A stretch of 64,000 nt of DNA from Artemia franciscana. Taxonomy: Eukaryota > Arthropoda > Branchiopoda > Anostraca > Artemiidae. Each line of letters opens with the position of its first letter. Within the stretch, counting starts at the first letter, position 1. This document shows positions 1 to 13,837 of the stretch, in pieces. The stretch spans positions 40,447,403-40,511,402 of the forward strand of contig NC_088873.1 of NCBI RefSeq assembly GCF_032884065.1, given 5' to 3'. Made by a program: the position numbers and the translations under genes. Under the pieces are notes generated by a model. That model saw only the letters and a list, made by a program, of their open reading frames with translations, was not told the origin of the DNA and did no database searches.

Positions 1-61
1 TTTTGTATGATTTGTAGCCCATAGGTATTAGATGGGCCCGTAGCCCATCCAGGCTACGGGT

Positions 62-262
62 TTGTTCAGCATCACCCTCGATATACCCTATTAGTTTAGA
101 CTTAATATCCTCAGCCAACCTCGAGTTACGTTGAGAGGGATGGAGCATCTTTAATTTGCTTATAGCTTCTTCTATTTCTTTTAATCGCCCTCAAAATGCC
201 CTTTAAGTCTCAGCTTAGTACCCTAGCCATTCCTAAGAAATTGTAGATATGCCCTGTAGCAC
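62..262 (-). repeat. Inverted copy of the 2941-3141 repeat
   Basis: Read on the minus strand, this stretch matches 2941-3141 almost base for base, with only scattered differences by eye. Both share the blocks GATGCTCCATCCCTCTCAA and GTAACTCGAGG. The two copies face each other across about 2.7 kb that contains the hAT remnant. They could be remains of long terminal inverted repeats or two insertions of the same tandem repeat. Confidence 0.75.
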
Positions 263-689
263 ATCCAGGCATTAGATGGGCCGATATAAAAATAAGACTG
301 CAATAAGTACTTTATTTGGAACAAGCACGACCGCAAGGGTTATTGGAGAGATGGTGATTAATCGGTGACTATATAGTAATTATGAGATAACCAAAAGAAA
401 GGAAAGCATAGTAAACTTTCCATTGGGAAGGAGGTTTCCGGGTGATGACATTTTAATGGGATATTTTACTCTGGAGGGAATTCCCAAACAAACGCCAGAA
501 TTCCTACACACAATTCTTTTCTTTGTCTTAACCCTCTCTTCTTCAACCCAAAGCGTGGAGATGTCAAGGGTAATTGTCCAGGGAAAACTTTCGACGGGAT
601 TGAATTATCTAGACGATCTTTCCGTTAAGAGGGGAGATTTTTCCGTGGAGGTGGAGCTGGATTTCCTGACATCATTAAAAAAGATCAGA

Positions 690-890
690 AATTAAATAAA
701 AAGTTTTTTTTTCATCTGAATGTAGACCTAGGGAGCAACATTAAAACGAATAAAAATTATTACATATATCATGGGTGTTGCCCCCTCTTCAACAACTAAC
801 GAGTTGTTGAAAAGCTAAAGTTCCACGCTAAAGTTTGAATTTAGTCCCAATTCTGTAAGAACGACTCCTGAAACGCAATTGTCTTTCAAT
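690..890 (+). repeat. Arm of the fold-back repeat family
   Basis: Contains a degenerate version of the arm seen complete at 35094-35387: a T-rich run, then GGAGCAACATTAAAACG, then a segment like TATATCATGGG...CCCCCTC, then CGCTAAAGTTT. Related arms occur at 8375-8560, 18085-18240, 30785-31075, 34200-34490, 46030-46100 and 56140-56465. Confidence 0.55.
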
Positions 891-934
891 TAGAACAATA
901 AGAAGCTTTTTTAAAAATACTAATAAACTTTAGC

Positions 935-1539
935 ATGGATAGTCAGGAATTACATGAAACCTGTGATTTACTGGAAATTGAAATCAAAACGCATAGGACA
1001 ATCGCAAGACAAACTCATCGCTCAAACATTTCTATGTCTAATCTAAAAGATTTCTATTGGTTAGCTGTTTTTATTCCTTATTTGGGGTTGTTAATTGTTT
1101 CACTTGAATCGAGATTTAATGACCACAACAAAACCGCGTTCGAAGAAATTCTTATTCATCTCAACATTTTAAAACCACGGAAAAGGATGCATTTGTTAAT
1201 GCTATGAAAGATCTGTCTAAGTCCTATGGCAAGAAAAATTTAGAAGTGGGAGCAAGAACCAGGTACGAACCTTGTGTAACCAGACCAGATTACGAACCAG
1301 AACCAGGTGGAAAAAGCAAACACTGTGGCTAGGAAGTGAATCTCATAGAAACTACATCTTTCCCTTCAATTATGAGAGCCCTTGCTAACTATCTGACCAT
1401 CTCGCCAGCAACATGTACTGTGGAGAGATACTTTAGCACCCTGAGGCGAGTAAAAATGCGGCTGAGGAGCACTATGAGTGAAGAACGCCTATCAAGACTC
1501 ACAGTGGCAGAGTATAAGAGCACAATTTGGAAGAGCTGA
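935..1539 (+). pseudogene. hAT-family transposase remnant
   Basis: Two open segments in different frames together resemble the C-terminal half of a hAT transposase. The first (935-1207) has the RNase H-fold stretch with FIPYLGLLIVSLESRF, a pattern common in ZMYM1/p52rIPK-like hAT proteins. The second (about 1336-1539) has the hAT dimerisation domain, with LANYLTISPATCTVERYFS followed by LRRVKMRLRSTMSEERLS. The frame changes between about 1207 and 1336, no good start codon is present, and the N-terminal zinc finger and first catalytic Asp are not visible. A domesticated exon is possible but unlikely given the frame break. I take it as a dead fragment. Confidence 0.7.
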
Positions 1540-2640
1540 TACAGACCAATTTTAAATACAGAAGTGAAACCTACAATTTGCTTTTTTAGAAAGGCTTTAA
1601 TTTTGTGATTTAAAGATCTTATGTAAGTTTCTTTTTATAAGTTAATAACTTTATTTAAGATTTGGATAAATCCAAATCTTAAATCCATTTTTTATTAGCT
1701 CTTATTTTTGAGTTATCGTAAGTTTTTGAATTTGCAATAATTAAAAATTCGTGATTATGATGCGAACTCCAATTTCACTCATGTGGTTCATAACAGAAAA
1801 TGTCGCCAATACGGCAACTGTGAATTTTTAGTGGAACCCACCAATGTTGGCAGAATTTTCTGTCACCACTGCGTTGTTTTTCATGTGTCTGTACAATAAG
1901 GTGCTCTCTGATGAAAATAACAAAGTACATACGGATATTCATGGATATAAAATATTTTCATTGCCCCCCCCCCTAAAATTCAGCTTGTGGGTGCCCATGG
2001 GTCATTGCACGTGAGATATACAAAAACACGACGTCCGTCTTATGGTTTTGGGGAAATAAAACACTAATTCCGAGAATCTTAGATTTCATTTTGGTTTCCC
2101 TACGATGTTTCAGTGACTTGCTAGTGTTGGGGAAAAAAGAACGAAAAGGAAGACACGTCCAGGTATCAAACGCTAGGCAATTCCACGCCCAGGTATTTCC
2201 CGAGAATTTGCTTTGTAGTTAATTTTTGTATTGAAAATGAAAATACATAGCATCTATCATTAACCACTTAGCTTTATATTTTAATGAAAAATTTTCCCTT
2301 AGTAGTTTTTTTCAGAACTCTTTTTTTATTTTCCGCTTCCTAAGGTGACCAGGAAGGGGATTATTCATGAGGGAATATCAAACACCAGTTTAAGGGTTTT
2401 TGATCACGGGGATTTCAGTGGTAGATCTGTGACGGTTCTCAGCCTTTACACTCCAGAAATGATACTAGAATCGCATTTTGGTGCCATAAGGCATTTTATG
2501 ACGATGTTGTCATGACAAAACTATAAAAGTGGACAAATGTAAATATTAGCTTTCAACGGACCTTAAAAAGCTTAGTATGATGTTCTAGTGCCCTATTAAT
2601 ACTGGAGAAATAAATTTGAAAAGTGAGACTTATTGGGCGT
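1540..2640. other. No gene seen
   Basis: AT-rich sequence without a convincing reading frame or splice-bounded exon. It includes a short C run near 1965. Nothing recognised. Confidence 0.5.
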
Positions 2641-3500
2641 TTTCATGGAGATTGTAATTTTCTTCAAATTGTTCCTAAGGTCAAAAAACTATGCCCTCGG
2701 GGATGAGATGGCTCCCATAGTCCTTAGGGCAAGGGTTGTAAGTTATGCAAGCTGCTATGGGGAAAATTTCAAAGAATGTTGAGGGGAATTTTAAACTAAA
2801 TCTAAACCATACATGTAAAAATGTAAAAAGATCGTTAAAGCAATATTTTAGGAACGGCTGAGGGTGTGAAGTTGAAACCTTCAGGGTATATTCACGGAGA
2901 TGTTGAACTAACCGAAATACGCTATGTACGTCCAGCCTGTGCCAAGGGCATATCCACAATCTCTTAGGAATGGCTAGGGGTACTAGGCTGAGACTTAAAG
3001 GGCATTTTTAGGGCGATTAAAAAAATAGAAGAAGCTATAATCAAATCAAAGATGCTCCATCCCTCTCAATGTAACTCGAGGGTGGCTGAGGATATTAAGT
3101 CCAAACTTATAGGGTATATTGAGGGTGATGTTGAACTAATCAAAAGACACTAAGAGCATTTAGGTTGTCAAAAGATCTTATCTTTAATATCTTGGCGATG
3201 GCTTAGGGTATTAAGTTTATGTATTAAGGGCGTGTTGAGGGAGTATAAACCTATATAAAAAGACACTATGTTTATCCAGGATTTTAAAAGGGGTATATTG
3301 AAATTTTAGGCAATGTTGAGGGGGATGATAAAATAAATCAAAAGATACTATATGCATCCATATTTTCAAAAAGGCATATGTGCAAAATAGCAGAAACAGC
3401 TAAGAATATTAAGTGTGAACTTTTAGGGCGTGTTGAACTAAATCAAAGGACACTTTTTGCATCCAAGCTGAACACATTCACAATGTCCCAGGAGCCAGAT
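2640..3500 (+). repeat. Degenerate tandem repeat array
   Basis: About five decayed copies of a unit of roughly 150-200 bp follow one another. Recurring pieces are GGTATTAAGT, AGGGYRTRTTGAGGG, GATGTTGAACTAA, AATCAAAAGACACTA and GCATATCCACAAT. Unit length varies through indels. One unit (2941-3141) has the inverted copy at 62-262. Confidence 0.65.
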
Positions 3501-4830
3501 TTTTGCTTAACCGATAACGAAGGGCTTTAACTCGGTTGATCCTGTTACATTAGTTGCCCATAAAATTTCAACCCTTTCTTTTCTCTGTTTGTCACGTTGA
3601 CATCTTTTATTTTTATATTAATAGGTTTTACCAGGGATGCACTTGTAGTACGAAAGGGGTTTCACCAGTTTTAAAAATACTTTTGGTTGTTAGTCCTTGA
3701 AAATATTCTTTACCAAGCTGTTCCACTCATCACAAGGATTGCTGTCCACACACGTTCTCTCACCACAAACTTCCTTAATCCTAACAATGTGCCTCTTTTT
3801 AAAATTCTCAAGGCAACCACAATTCTTTATGCGTAAAATTGAGTAGGCAATGAGAAAGCAAGACATAAAAACAATTTCTTATAAGAATTCTTGTAAATCC
3901 TGCAAGGGTAAAATTTCCCCTGTAAAATTTCCCTCGGGAAACTTCCCTCTCCATTGAAAATCCTACCAGTAGAAAATTCACAACCTTACCCTTACCTCAA
4001 CCCTTATCTAAAAATTATAGTGCCCAAGAGATTTGGTGAAGTGATCAGCCTTTTCTCTAATCACTGGGTCCGCAAACTTCAGGATACAGAGGTTAACTTC
4101 GACTTATGGAGGTAAAGTGATAATTAAGTTCAATTTATCAACTGAATTTCCATGTAAAGGTCATTTTGGGACCGCTTCTACAGCGTCGTCTGGCCAAAAG
4201 ACATCATTATGTTTATGAAGATGTTACATCATTATGTTTATCTCGTCAAAAATTGTGTTTTATTTTAATATAAACTTTTGTCACTTATAAAGAGCATGTA
4301 AACATAAAAATGAAATAAAGAAACACCTATAAGCACCTTGTTATTATGTTTCATTGCTTCAATAGTGATGAATAAAAAAAGAAATAAAGAAGAGGGACAC
4401 ATCAGTTCGTCCCATGAAAAATGGGGATTTTCCATGTTGTTCAAGGTAGGCGAGGACTGTCATTCTCCTATTTTGCGTTTTTGGGCTACTGTGATTGTAA
4501 TGGTGCATTTTTCCTTCTGTTCCGACCCTGTTTTCGATGGTTTTTAAGCTATTTCGAAAAATTTGTTTTTACAAGAAGCTTTCACCAATAAGATTTGCCG
4601 AAATAACAGTCATCTTTCCCAAATCAGCTTCAAATGGTAATTTTTTCTCATTGACAGTATTTAACTCAAAACAGGTTTTAAAAATTGTTGGTTACTATGG
4701 GCTAGAGTTCGTTGTTTACTAGGCTGAATCTGATACTACAACCATGATTAATGTAAAATCATACGGGTATAAAATTTATATATAACATATTCTTAATAAT
4801 ACAACTTTTGTCATTTCTATGATATTTCAG
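3501..4830 (+). other. Intron upstream of the first visible transporter exon
   Basis: No earlier transporter exon is visible here: I looked for the loop with Q-Q-x-x-G-x-N that should precede it. The stretch ends in a canonical acceptor, GATATTTCAG at 4821-4830. It includes a dispersed repeat at 3835-3995. Confidence 0.6.
3835..3995 (+). repeat. Dispersed repeat, second copy near 31460-31620
   Basis: Shares GAGAAAGCAAGACATAA and a run of TGTAAAATTTCYCYTG / GAAACTTCYCTCYC motifs with 31460-31620. The family is not recognised and has no coding capacity. Confidence 0.55.
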
Positions 4831-5025
4831 GTGAAGATCTTCGAAGCTTCTGGTAGTACTATTGACAAGAATGATTCAACGATCATAGTCGGTGCTGTTC
4901 AGTTAATTGCAACGTTTGGGGCTATGTTTCTTGTGGACCGGGCAGGGCGACGAATCCTTTTACTTTTATCTGGGTCACTAATGGCTATTTCTCTGTCAGC
5001 AATGGGAGCCTTCTTTTACATACAG
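4831..5025 (+). CDS. Sugar transporter (MFS, Tret1/GLUT-like), internal exon
   Basis: A sugar porter moves sugars (trehalose or glucose in arthropods) across the plasma membrane by facilitated diffusion through twelve helices. This 195-nt exon is 65 whole codons between a CAG acceptor (4828-4830) and a GTAAAG donor (5026). It encodes an external loop, then a helix (TIIVGAVQLIATFGAMFLV), then the cytoplasmic loop D-R-A-G-R-R, the family's repeated charged motif, and the next helix ending GAFFYIQ. It continues in phase 0 into 18344-18647, where the expected linker and WLPLVS follow with nothing missing. The exon carrying the Q-Q-x-x-G-x-N helix must lie left of the window. No stops or frameshifts are seen, so the gene looks alive. 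The substrate cannot be decided from this piece. Confidence 0.9.
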
Positions 5026-5296
5026 GTAAAGCACTTTCTAACACATGCTCAATAATGGCCATGCTTGACCTCAACGGTAGGGTAGGAGGTGTCAATCATA
5101 ATAAGCTCCTTAGGAGAATCGCATAAAAATTATAGGAAGCTGGAATGAGTTCAACACACAGAAAATTTTTTTTTTTAGCAACAATGACATTTTTTTTTTA
5201 CAAACGAGTCACTCAGGAGAAAAAAGGACAATCTGCCGAAAAAAGTAGGCCTACTTTTTTTAGACATGGTTTTAAAATCCCACAATCGGGCTCTAG

Positions 5297-8640
<3,344 letters not shown>

Positions 8641-8647
8641 AGCAAAG

Positions 8648-9056
8648 AGCGATATATCTATATATATATAAATAAGTTGTCTTTGTGTCTGTCGAGTGAC
8701 GTCATGTTTGTGTGTCGACTGACTTCATGTTTGTCGACTGACGAAATTACAGACCGGGACATCGGGACACAAATGACGACCGGGACACCGGGACATAGGG
8801 AATATAAATGACGACCGGGACACTCAAAGAGAAAGCGACCGGGACACAAGGAATGTTCGATTAGCAATCACCATCAACAAAGCACCGGGACACAAATGAC
8901 GACCGGGACATCTATATATATAAAAATAAGTTGTCTGTGTGTCTGTCGAGTGACGTCATGTTTGTGTGTCGACTGACGTCATGTTTGTCGACTGACGAAA
9001 TTACAGACCGGGACATCGGGACACAAATGACGACCGGGACACCGGGACATCTATCT
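8648..9056 (+). mobile_element. Two short Helitron 5'-end fragments in tandem
   Basis: Each begins with TCTATATATATA(AAAA)TAAG and TTGTCTxTGTGTCTGTCGAG, then has TGACGTCATG and a few CCGGGACAC units. The first is about 8654-8910 and the second about 8911-9050. Both stop before any coding sequence, and the next 5' end starts at about 9048. Confidence 0.7.
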
Positions 9057-9097
9057 ATATATATAAAAATAAGTTGTCTGTGGATGTGTCTGTCAGG

Positions 9098-9183
9098 TGA
9101 CGTCATGTTTGTGTATTGACTGACGTCATGAAGTTAGTTGTCGTCATTTTTGTTATGACGGTGACGTCAATAAAGATATATAA
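9098..9183 (+). promoter_or_regulatory. Helitron promoter: three CRE-type palindromes and a TATA box
   Basis: Perfect TGACGTCA (the CREB/ATF consensus) occurs at 9098-9105, 9121-9128 and 9162-9169. TATATAA follows at 9177-9183. Transcription would then start near 9205-9215, which favours the ATG at 9225 over the one at 9187, only four bases after the TATA box. Copies at 8697, 8949, 11250, 11307 and 46150-46190 keep the same octamer. Confidence 0.5.
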
Positions 9184-9186
9184 GAC

Positions 9187-10833
9187 ATGCGTTCACGTGG
9201 GAATCTATTAATGTTTAACTTTAAAATGACTGATGAACTTACAATGGCAACAGCCGAGGAAGATGCTCAAAGAGTCTATGCCAAAAAACTTGCTGGTGAT
9301 AGAGAAAGTCAGAAAAGAAAGCGTGCCGAGGAATCAAAAGAACAGCAAGGAAACAGGCTTGAGGCTGATAGAGAAAGAAAGAAATCAGAAAATATAACTC
9401 ATGTTTCCAAATGACGTCGTTTGGAGCCCAAATCGAAAATCCAGATCAATTTATGTCTACTTTCAAAGTAAAAGGGCAAATTTATCATAGAGCAGGGTCC
9501 CTTCTACCATTCTCAGGCGAGAATCATAAATTTTTACGATTGTACTTCATCAGTGATAGAAATTCTGAATTGAATGCACGTTGCGAAATTTCTCCCAACG
9601 TTGAAAGGACAATCGTTTCCCAATTGCAACATCTTTTCCACGAAAATAATAATTTAGTGCGTCTGTTCAAAACAGCCATCGATTTGATGCCTACTGATAC
9701 GCATAAAATTGTTATTTCCGCTGACAAAACGCCTCCTGGCCAACATGTGCGTAGATACAATGCTCCAACTATACCTCGAGATATTATTCTTCATAAGCGA
9801 AACGCTCAGTTGTTAAGAATTGCTGAAACTCATCGATGCTACGATGCCCTACAATATCCTATCTTTTTTGGGATGGAGCCGACGGCTATCACTTTCATAT
9901 TAAATTGATGAATCCAGTTACTAACAAAGAAATGAATAAGAAATGCAATGCAATGCATTATTATTCCTATAGACTAATGATTCGGCAGGATGAAGAAAAT
10001 TATATTTTAAAATGCTGTCAATTGTTTCACCAACTCGTCGTTGATATGTATGCTAAAATTTAATCAGAACATTTGCTATATATCCGCCTGAATCAGACCA
10101 AGCTCCGCTCTGAACAATACATTCATTTGCGAGATGCAGTTATAAATGACGGTAATACCACAAACGTTGGAAGATTAACAATTTTACCTTCGTCATATGC
10201 TGGCAGTCCCCGTCATATGCATGAATATGCTCAAGATGCTATTGCGTATGTTCGTCTCTATGGTCGTCCAGATTTATTTATTACATTTACATGTAATCAA
10301 TCTTGGGACGAGATACTGCAGCTTTTACTTCAAGGACATTTGGCGGTTCATAGACATGACATTACGGCCCGTGTCTTCCGGCAAAAGTTGAAATCACTGA
10401 TAAACTACATAGTAAATTTTGAAGTGTTTGGGTCAGTGCGATGCTGGATGTACTCAGTGGAATGGCAAAACGAGGTTTGCCACACGCACATATACTAATC
10501 TGGCTACATAAAAAAATTAGTTCGAACGAAATTGATGATGTGATTTCCGCTGAAATACCTGATGAAAATGTCGATAAGGGGTTACATGATATTATTGTAA
10601 AAAATATGATACATGGACCTTGCGGTGCAAATTCGATTAGCATTTGCAATCACCATTAGCAAAGCTCAAGGTCAATCATTAGAAAAATGTGATATACATC
10701 TTAATACTGATTGTTTTTCCCATGGACAATTGTACGTTGCATGTTCGAGGGTCGGTAAACCTGACAATCTATTTAAATGCAGCGACAATTGGACAGCGAA
10801 GAATGTTGTATATTCGCAAGTTTTACGCAGTTA
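9187..10833 (+). pseudogene. Broken Helitron Rep-helicase gene
   Basis: Intact Helitron proteins join an HUH-type Rep nuclease to a Pif1-like helicase for rolling-circle transposition. Pieces in order: a charged N-terminal ORF (to 9414); a Helitron-like N domain starting QIYHRAGSLLPF (9411-9908, frame 3); a frame change near 9840; a stop at 10061-10063; the Rep lead-in with GSPRHMHEYAQDAIAYVRLYG (10073-10498, frame 2); and another frame change to RGLPHAHILIWLHKK, whose H-A-H is the HUH metal site (about 10471-10515). At about 10625 the Rep sequence jumps straight to the helicase C-terminus (KAQGQSLEKC, GQLYVACSRVGKPDNL) with a stop after VLRS. The Rep catalytic tyrosines, Walker A and Walker B are lost. 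The gene cannot make an active protein. Confidence 0.85.
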
Positions 10834-10846
10834 ATTTGTGTTGTAT

Positions 10847-11207
10847 CTATCTATCTATCTATCTATATAAAAACGAGTTGTGTCTATGCATGTTTGTTTG
10901 TTTGTAAAAAGAGCGTTTGCATATGACGTCATTATTAGTACATAAGGCTTTGTATATGCACAGACAATGGGAAAGCCAAGAATCTTGTATATTCGCAGGT
11001 TTTACGTAGTTTGAAACACATATATAAATCTATCTATATTCACAGGTGGGACACAGGGACACAACTACAATGGCGCGTAACTAATATGGCGCGTAACGAT
11101 TTACGCGCGGGGGGCTTGGGGGGGGCGCGAAGCACCCTTGGGGGGGGGGCGAAGCGCCCCCACCAACTAGGTGTTGGGGTGGCGCGAAGCGCCACCCCAA
11201 CAGCTAG
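10847..11207 (+). mobile_element. Short Helitron deletion derivative
   Basis: Starts with TCTATCTATATAAAAACGAG, a variant 5' end. It jumps to the last third of the helicase tail at about 10945 and ends with the double-hairpin terminus: inner hairpin near 11143-11160, outer stem 11174-11200, and CTAG 11204-11207. It has no coding capacity. Confidence 0.7.
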
Positions 11208-11380
11208 TATATATATAAAAATAAGTTGTTTGTCTGTGGGTCTGTCGAGTGACGTCATGTCATCATGTCGTCATGAAGTTAGTTGTCGTCATGTTTGTTA
11301 TGACGATGACGTCATTTAAAGTATTTAAGAAAATCGTTCAAAGACAAATTTTTAATTGTTAGAAGATCGTGGACGGAAAA

Positions 11381-11707
11381 ATGTTTAATTGTAAAATGAC
11401 TGAAGAACCTACAATGGCAACAGCCGAGGAAGCTGCTCAAAGAGTCTATGCCAAAAAATTTGCGGCTGATAGAGAAAGTAAGAAAAGAAAGCGTGCCGAG
11501 GAATCACAAGAACAGCAAGAAAACAGGCTTGCGGCTAAAGAACGCAAAACCGCGCAGTTAGATGAAAATCAACCTGGACAGCGAGAGTCAAAACATATCA
11601 AAACTGAAAATGATAGCGATGATGATTGGGTTTGGGATTTTGACTTGGATAAGGTCTACCAGATTTTAGTTAAAAAAAACAAAGATTCGGCGATATGTAT
11701 TTCATAG
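11381..11707 (+). CDS. Helitron N-terminal ORF, intact in this copy
   Basis: An open frame of about 108 residues from the ATG at 11381, or 103 from the ATG at 11396, which lines up with the start region of the copy at 9225. It has no membrane segment. It is strongly charged: a basic stretch RESKKRKRAEE, glutamine- and glutamate-rich repeats, then an acidic end with DSDDDWVWDFDLDK. The same segment recurs in the copies at 5554-5795 and, on the minus strand, near 20200-20310. There it runs on to a motif VRRYVLHSDxE, suggesting the true protein was longer and that this copy ends early at 11705. The role is unknown. The basic run could be a nuclear localisation signal. It may simply be the N-terminus of the Helitron polyprotein. 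Confidence 0.55.
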   Translation: MFNCKMTEEPTMATAEEAAQRVYAKKFAADRESKKRKRAEESQEQQENRLAAKERKTAQLDENQPGQRESKHIKTENDSDDDWVWDFDLDKVYQILVKKNKDSAICIS

Positions 11708-12078
11708 TGACGCTGAAAAATAAAGAAGAAAAAGAAAACTGAAAAAAGAAAAAAGGTAAAAAACTAAAAAAAAAACTAAAAAGAAAAAACACTCAGAGAA
11801 TTTACAGACCGGGACACAAATGACGACCGGGACAGAGGGAATATAAATGACGACCGGGACACTCAAAGAGAAATTACAGACTGGGATACCGGGACACAAA
11901 TGACGACCGGGACACAGGGAATATAAATGACGACCAGGACACAGGTATTTAAGAATATCGTTCAAAGACAAATTTTTAATTGTAAGAAGATCGTTGAAAG
12001 AGAAATTTCTAATTGTAAAATGACTGAAGAACCTACAATGGCAACACCCGAGGAAGCTGCTCAAAACGAATGTATTCA

Positions 12079-12155
12079 AGCCGAAGTAGCTGAGTTGGTA
12101 AAGCGTTATGTTTCAGGTTCTAGGTCCGAGAGGCTCCAGGTTTGAACCTTGGCTT
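12079..12155 (+). other. tRNA-like segment inside a Helitron
   Basis: Reads CCGAAG-TA-GCTGAGTTGGTAAAGC, like a D arm with A box, and ends CAGG-TTTGAAC-CTTGGCT, like a T arm. The anticodon stem does not pair well, and the acceptor ends match only if one base is skipped. It is a decayed tRNA gene or a tRNA-derived SINE head, not a working tRNA. A better-kept copy is at 13928-14002. Confidence 0.4.
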
Positions 12156-13077
12156 TAGCATTAATACAAAAGAAGAAAAAAACTAAAAAAGGTAAAAACT
12201 ACAAATAAAACTAACAATAAAATACTAAAAAAAAACTAAAAAAGCTAAAACACTAAAAAAACAAAAAAAAGGTAAAAAACTAAAAAAGAAAAAAAACTAA
12301 AAAAAGGTAAAAACTACAAAAAAAACTAAAAAGAAAAAAAACTAATAAAAAAAACTAAAAAAAACAAAAAACTGACAAAGAAAAAAAACTAAAAAAGGAA
12401 AAAAACTGAAAAATAAAGGAGAAAAAGAAAACTAAAAGCCGGGACACAGGGAATATAAATGACGACCGGGACACTCAAAGAGAAATTACAGACTGGGACA
12501 CTGGGACACAAATAATGACCGGGAGATATAAATGACGACCGGGAAACTCAAAGATAAATTACAGACCGGGACACCGGGACACAAATGACGACCGGGACAC
12601 AGGGAATATAAATGACGAACGGGACGCTCAAAGAGAAATTACAGACTGGGACACTGGGACACAAATGACAACCGGGATACTGGGAATATAAATGACGACC
12701 GGGACACAGGGAATGTTCGATTAGCAATCACCATCAACAAAGCTCAAGGAGCAATCATTAGAATAATGAGGTATAGATCTAAATACGGATTGTTTTTCCC
12801 ATGGACAATTTTATGTTGCATGTTCAAGAGTTGGTAAACCTGACAATCTATTTATCTGCACAGACAATGGGACATGGAAGAATGTTGTATATTCGCAATT
12901 TTTACGTAGTTAAAAACATATATATATCTATAACGAAAAGAGAAATCTTTTCTCTTTTATCTATATTCACAGGTGGGACACAGGGACACAACTACAATGG
13001 CGCGTAACTAATATGGCGCGTAACGACTTACGCGCGCGGGGGGGGGCTTGGGGGGCGCAAAGCGCCTCCAGCTAGTA

Positions 13078-13817
13078 GGGAATATAAATGACGACCGGGA
13101 CACTCAAAGAGAAAGCGACCGGTACACAAGGAATCTTCGATTAGCAATCACCATCAACAAAGCACCGGGACACAAATGACGACCCGGACACAGGGAATAT
13201 AAATGACGACCAGGACACTCAAAGAGAAATTACAGACCGGGACACCGGAACACAAATGACGACCGGGACAAAAATGACGACCGGGACACCGGGACACAGG
13301 GAATATAAATGACGACCGCGACACTCAAAGAGAAATTACAGACTGGGACACCGGGACGCAAATGACGACCAGGACACATGGAAACAACAACAACGGGGAC
13401 GCCGGGGGGCACAGGGGGATATATAAATGACGTCGGGGACACAGGGAATGTTCGATTAGCAATCACCATCAACAAAGCTCAAGGGCAATCATTAGAATAA
13501 TGAGGTATAGATCTGAATACAGTTTTTTTTTCCCATGGACAATTATATGTTGCATGTTCAAGAGTCGGTAAACCTGACAATCTATTTATATGCACAGACA
13601 ATGGGACAGCCAAGAATGTTGTATATTCGCAAGTTTGACGTAGTTAAAAATATATATATATCTATCTATATTCACAGGTGGGACACAGGGACACAACTAC
13701 AATGGTGCGTAACTAATATGGCGCGTAACGACTTACTCGCGCGCGGAGGCTGGGGGGGGCGAAGCGCCCCCACCAACTAGGTGTTGGGGTGGCGCGAAGC
13801 GCCACCCCATCAGCTAG
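13078..13817 (+). mobile_element. Non-autonomous Helitron 3' portion
   Basis: Minisatellite (13078-13450), then the helicase tail with frameshifts (about 13449-13648), then the GC-rich 3' region with inner and outer hairpins. CTAG is at 13814-13817. The terminal CAGCTAGTATAT is repeated at once, giving a second CTAG at 13825-13828. The 5' end is missing. Confidence 0.75.
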
Positions 13818-13837
13818 TATATCAGCTAGTATATTAA

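Larger units (their letters stand above)
9050..10846 (+). mobile_element. Helitron copy that still carries Rep
   Basis: The most complete copy in the window. Its 5' end has TC-TATCTATATATATAAAAATA and three TGACGTCA palindromes, followed by the first ORF, the Helitron N-domain, the Rep nuclease region with its HUH motif and the helicase C-terminus. The central part, including the rest of Rep and most of the helicase, is deleted at about 10625. The 3' hairpin is not next to the helicase tail. Another 5' end begins at about 10847, so the true terminus may be the one at 11204-11207. Confidence 0.8.
11208..13075 (+). mobile_element. Non-autonomous Helitron copy
   Basis: Begins directly at the previous 3' end (CTAGT then ATATATATAAAAATAAG). 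TGACGTCA occurs at 11250 and 11307. It carries an open first ORF (11381-11707), a minisatellite, a tRNA-like segment at 12079-12155, an A-rich CTAAAAA array (12175-12440), more minisatellite, a broken helicase tail (about 12715-12912) and a shortened terminus. The outer hairpin is missing, and the small stem GGCGC/GCGCC (13055-13067) is followed by CAGCTAG ending at 13075. Confidence 0.75.

Noticed and set aside
423..695. 90-codon open frame near the left edge
   Set aside because: No ATG at its start, no recognisable motif, and it runs into a repeat arm.
12079..12155. A functional tRNA gene
   Set aside because: The anticodon stem does not form and the acceptor pairing is imperfect. Kept only as tRNA-like.
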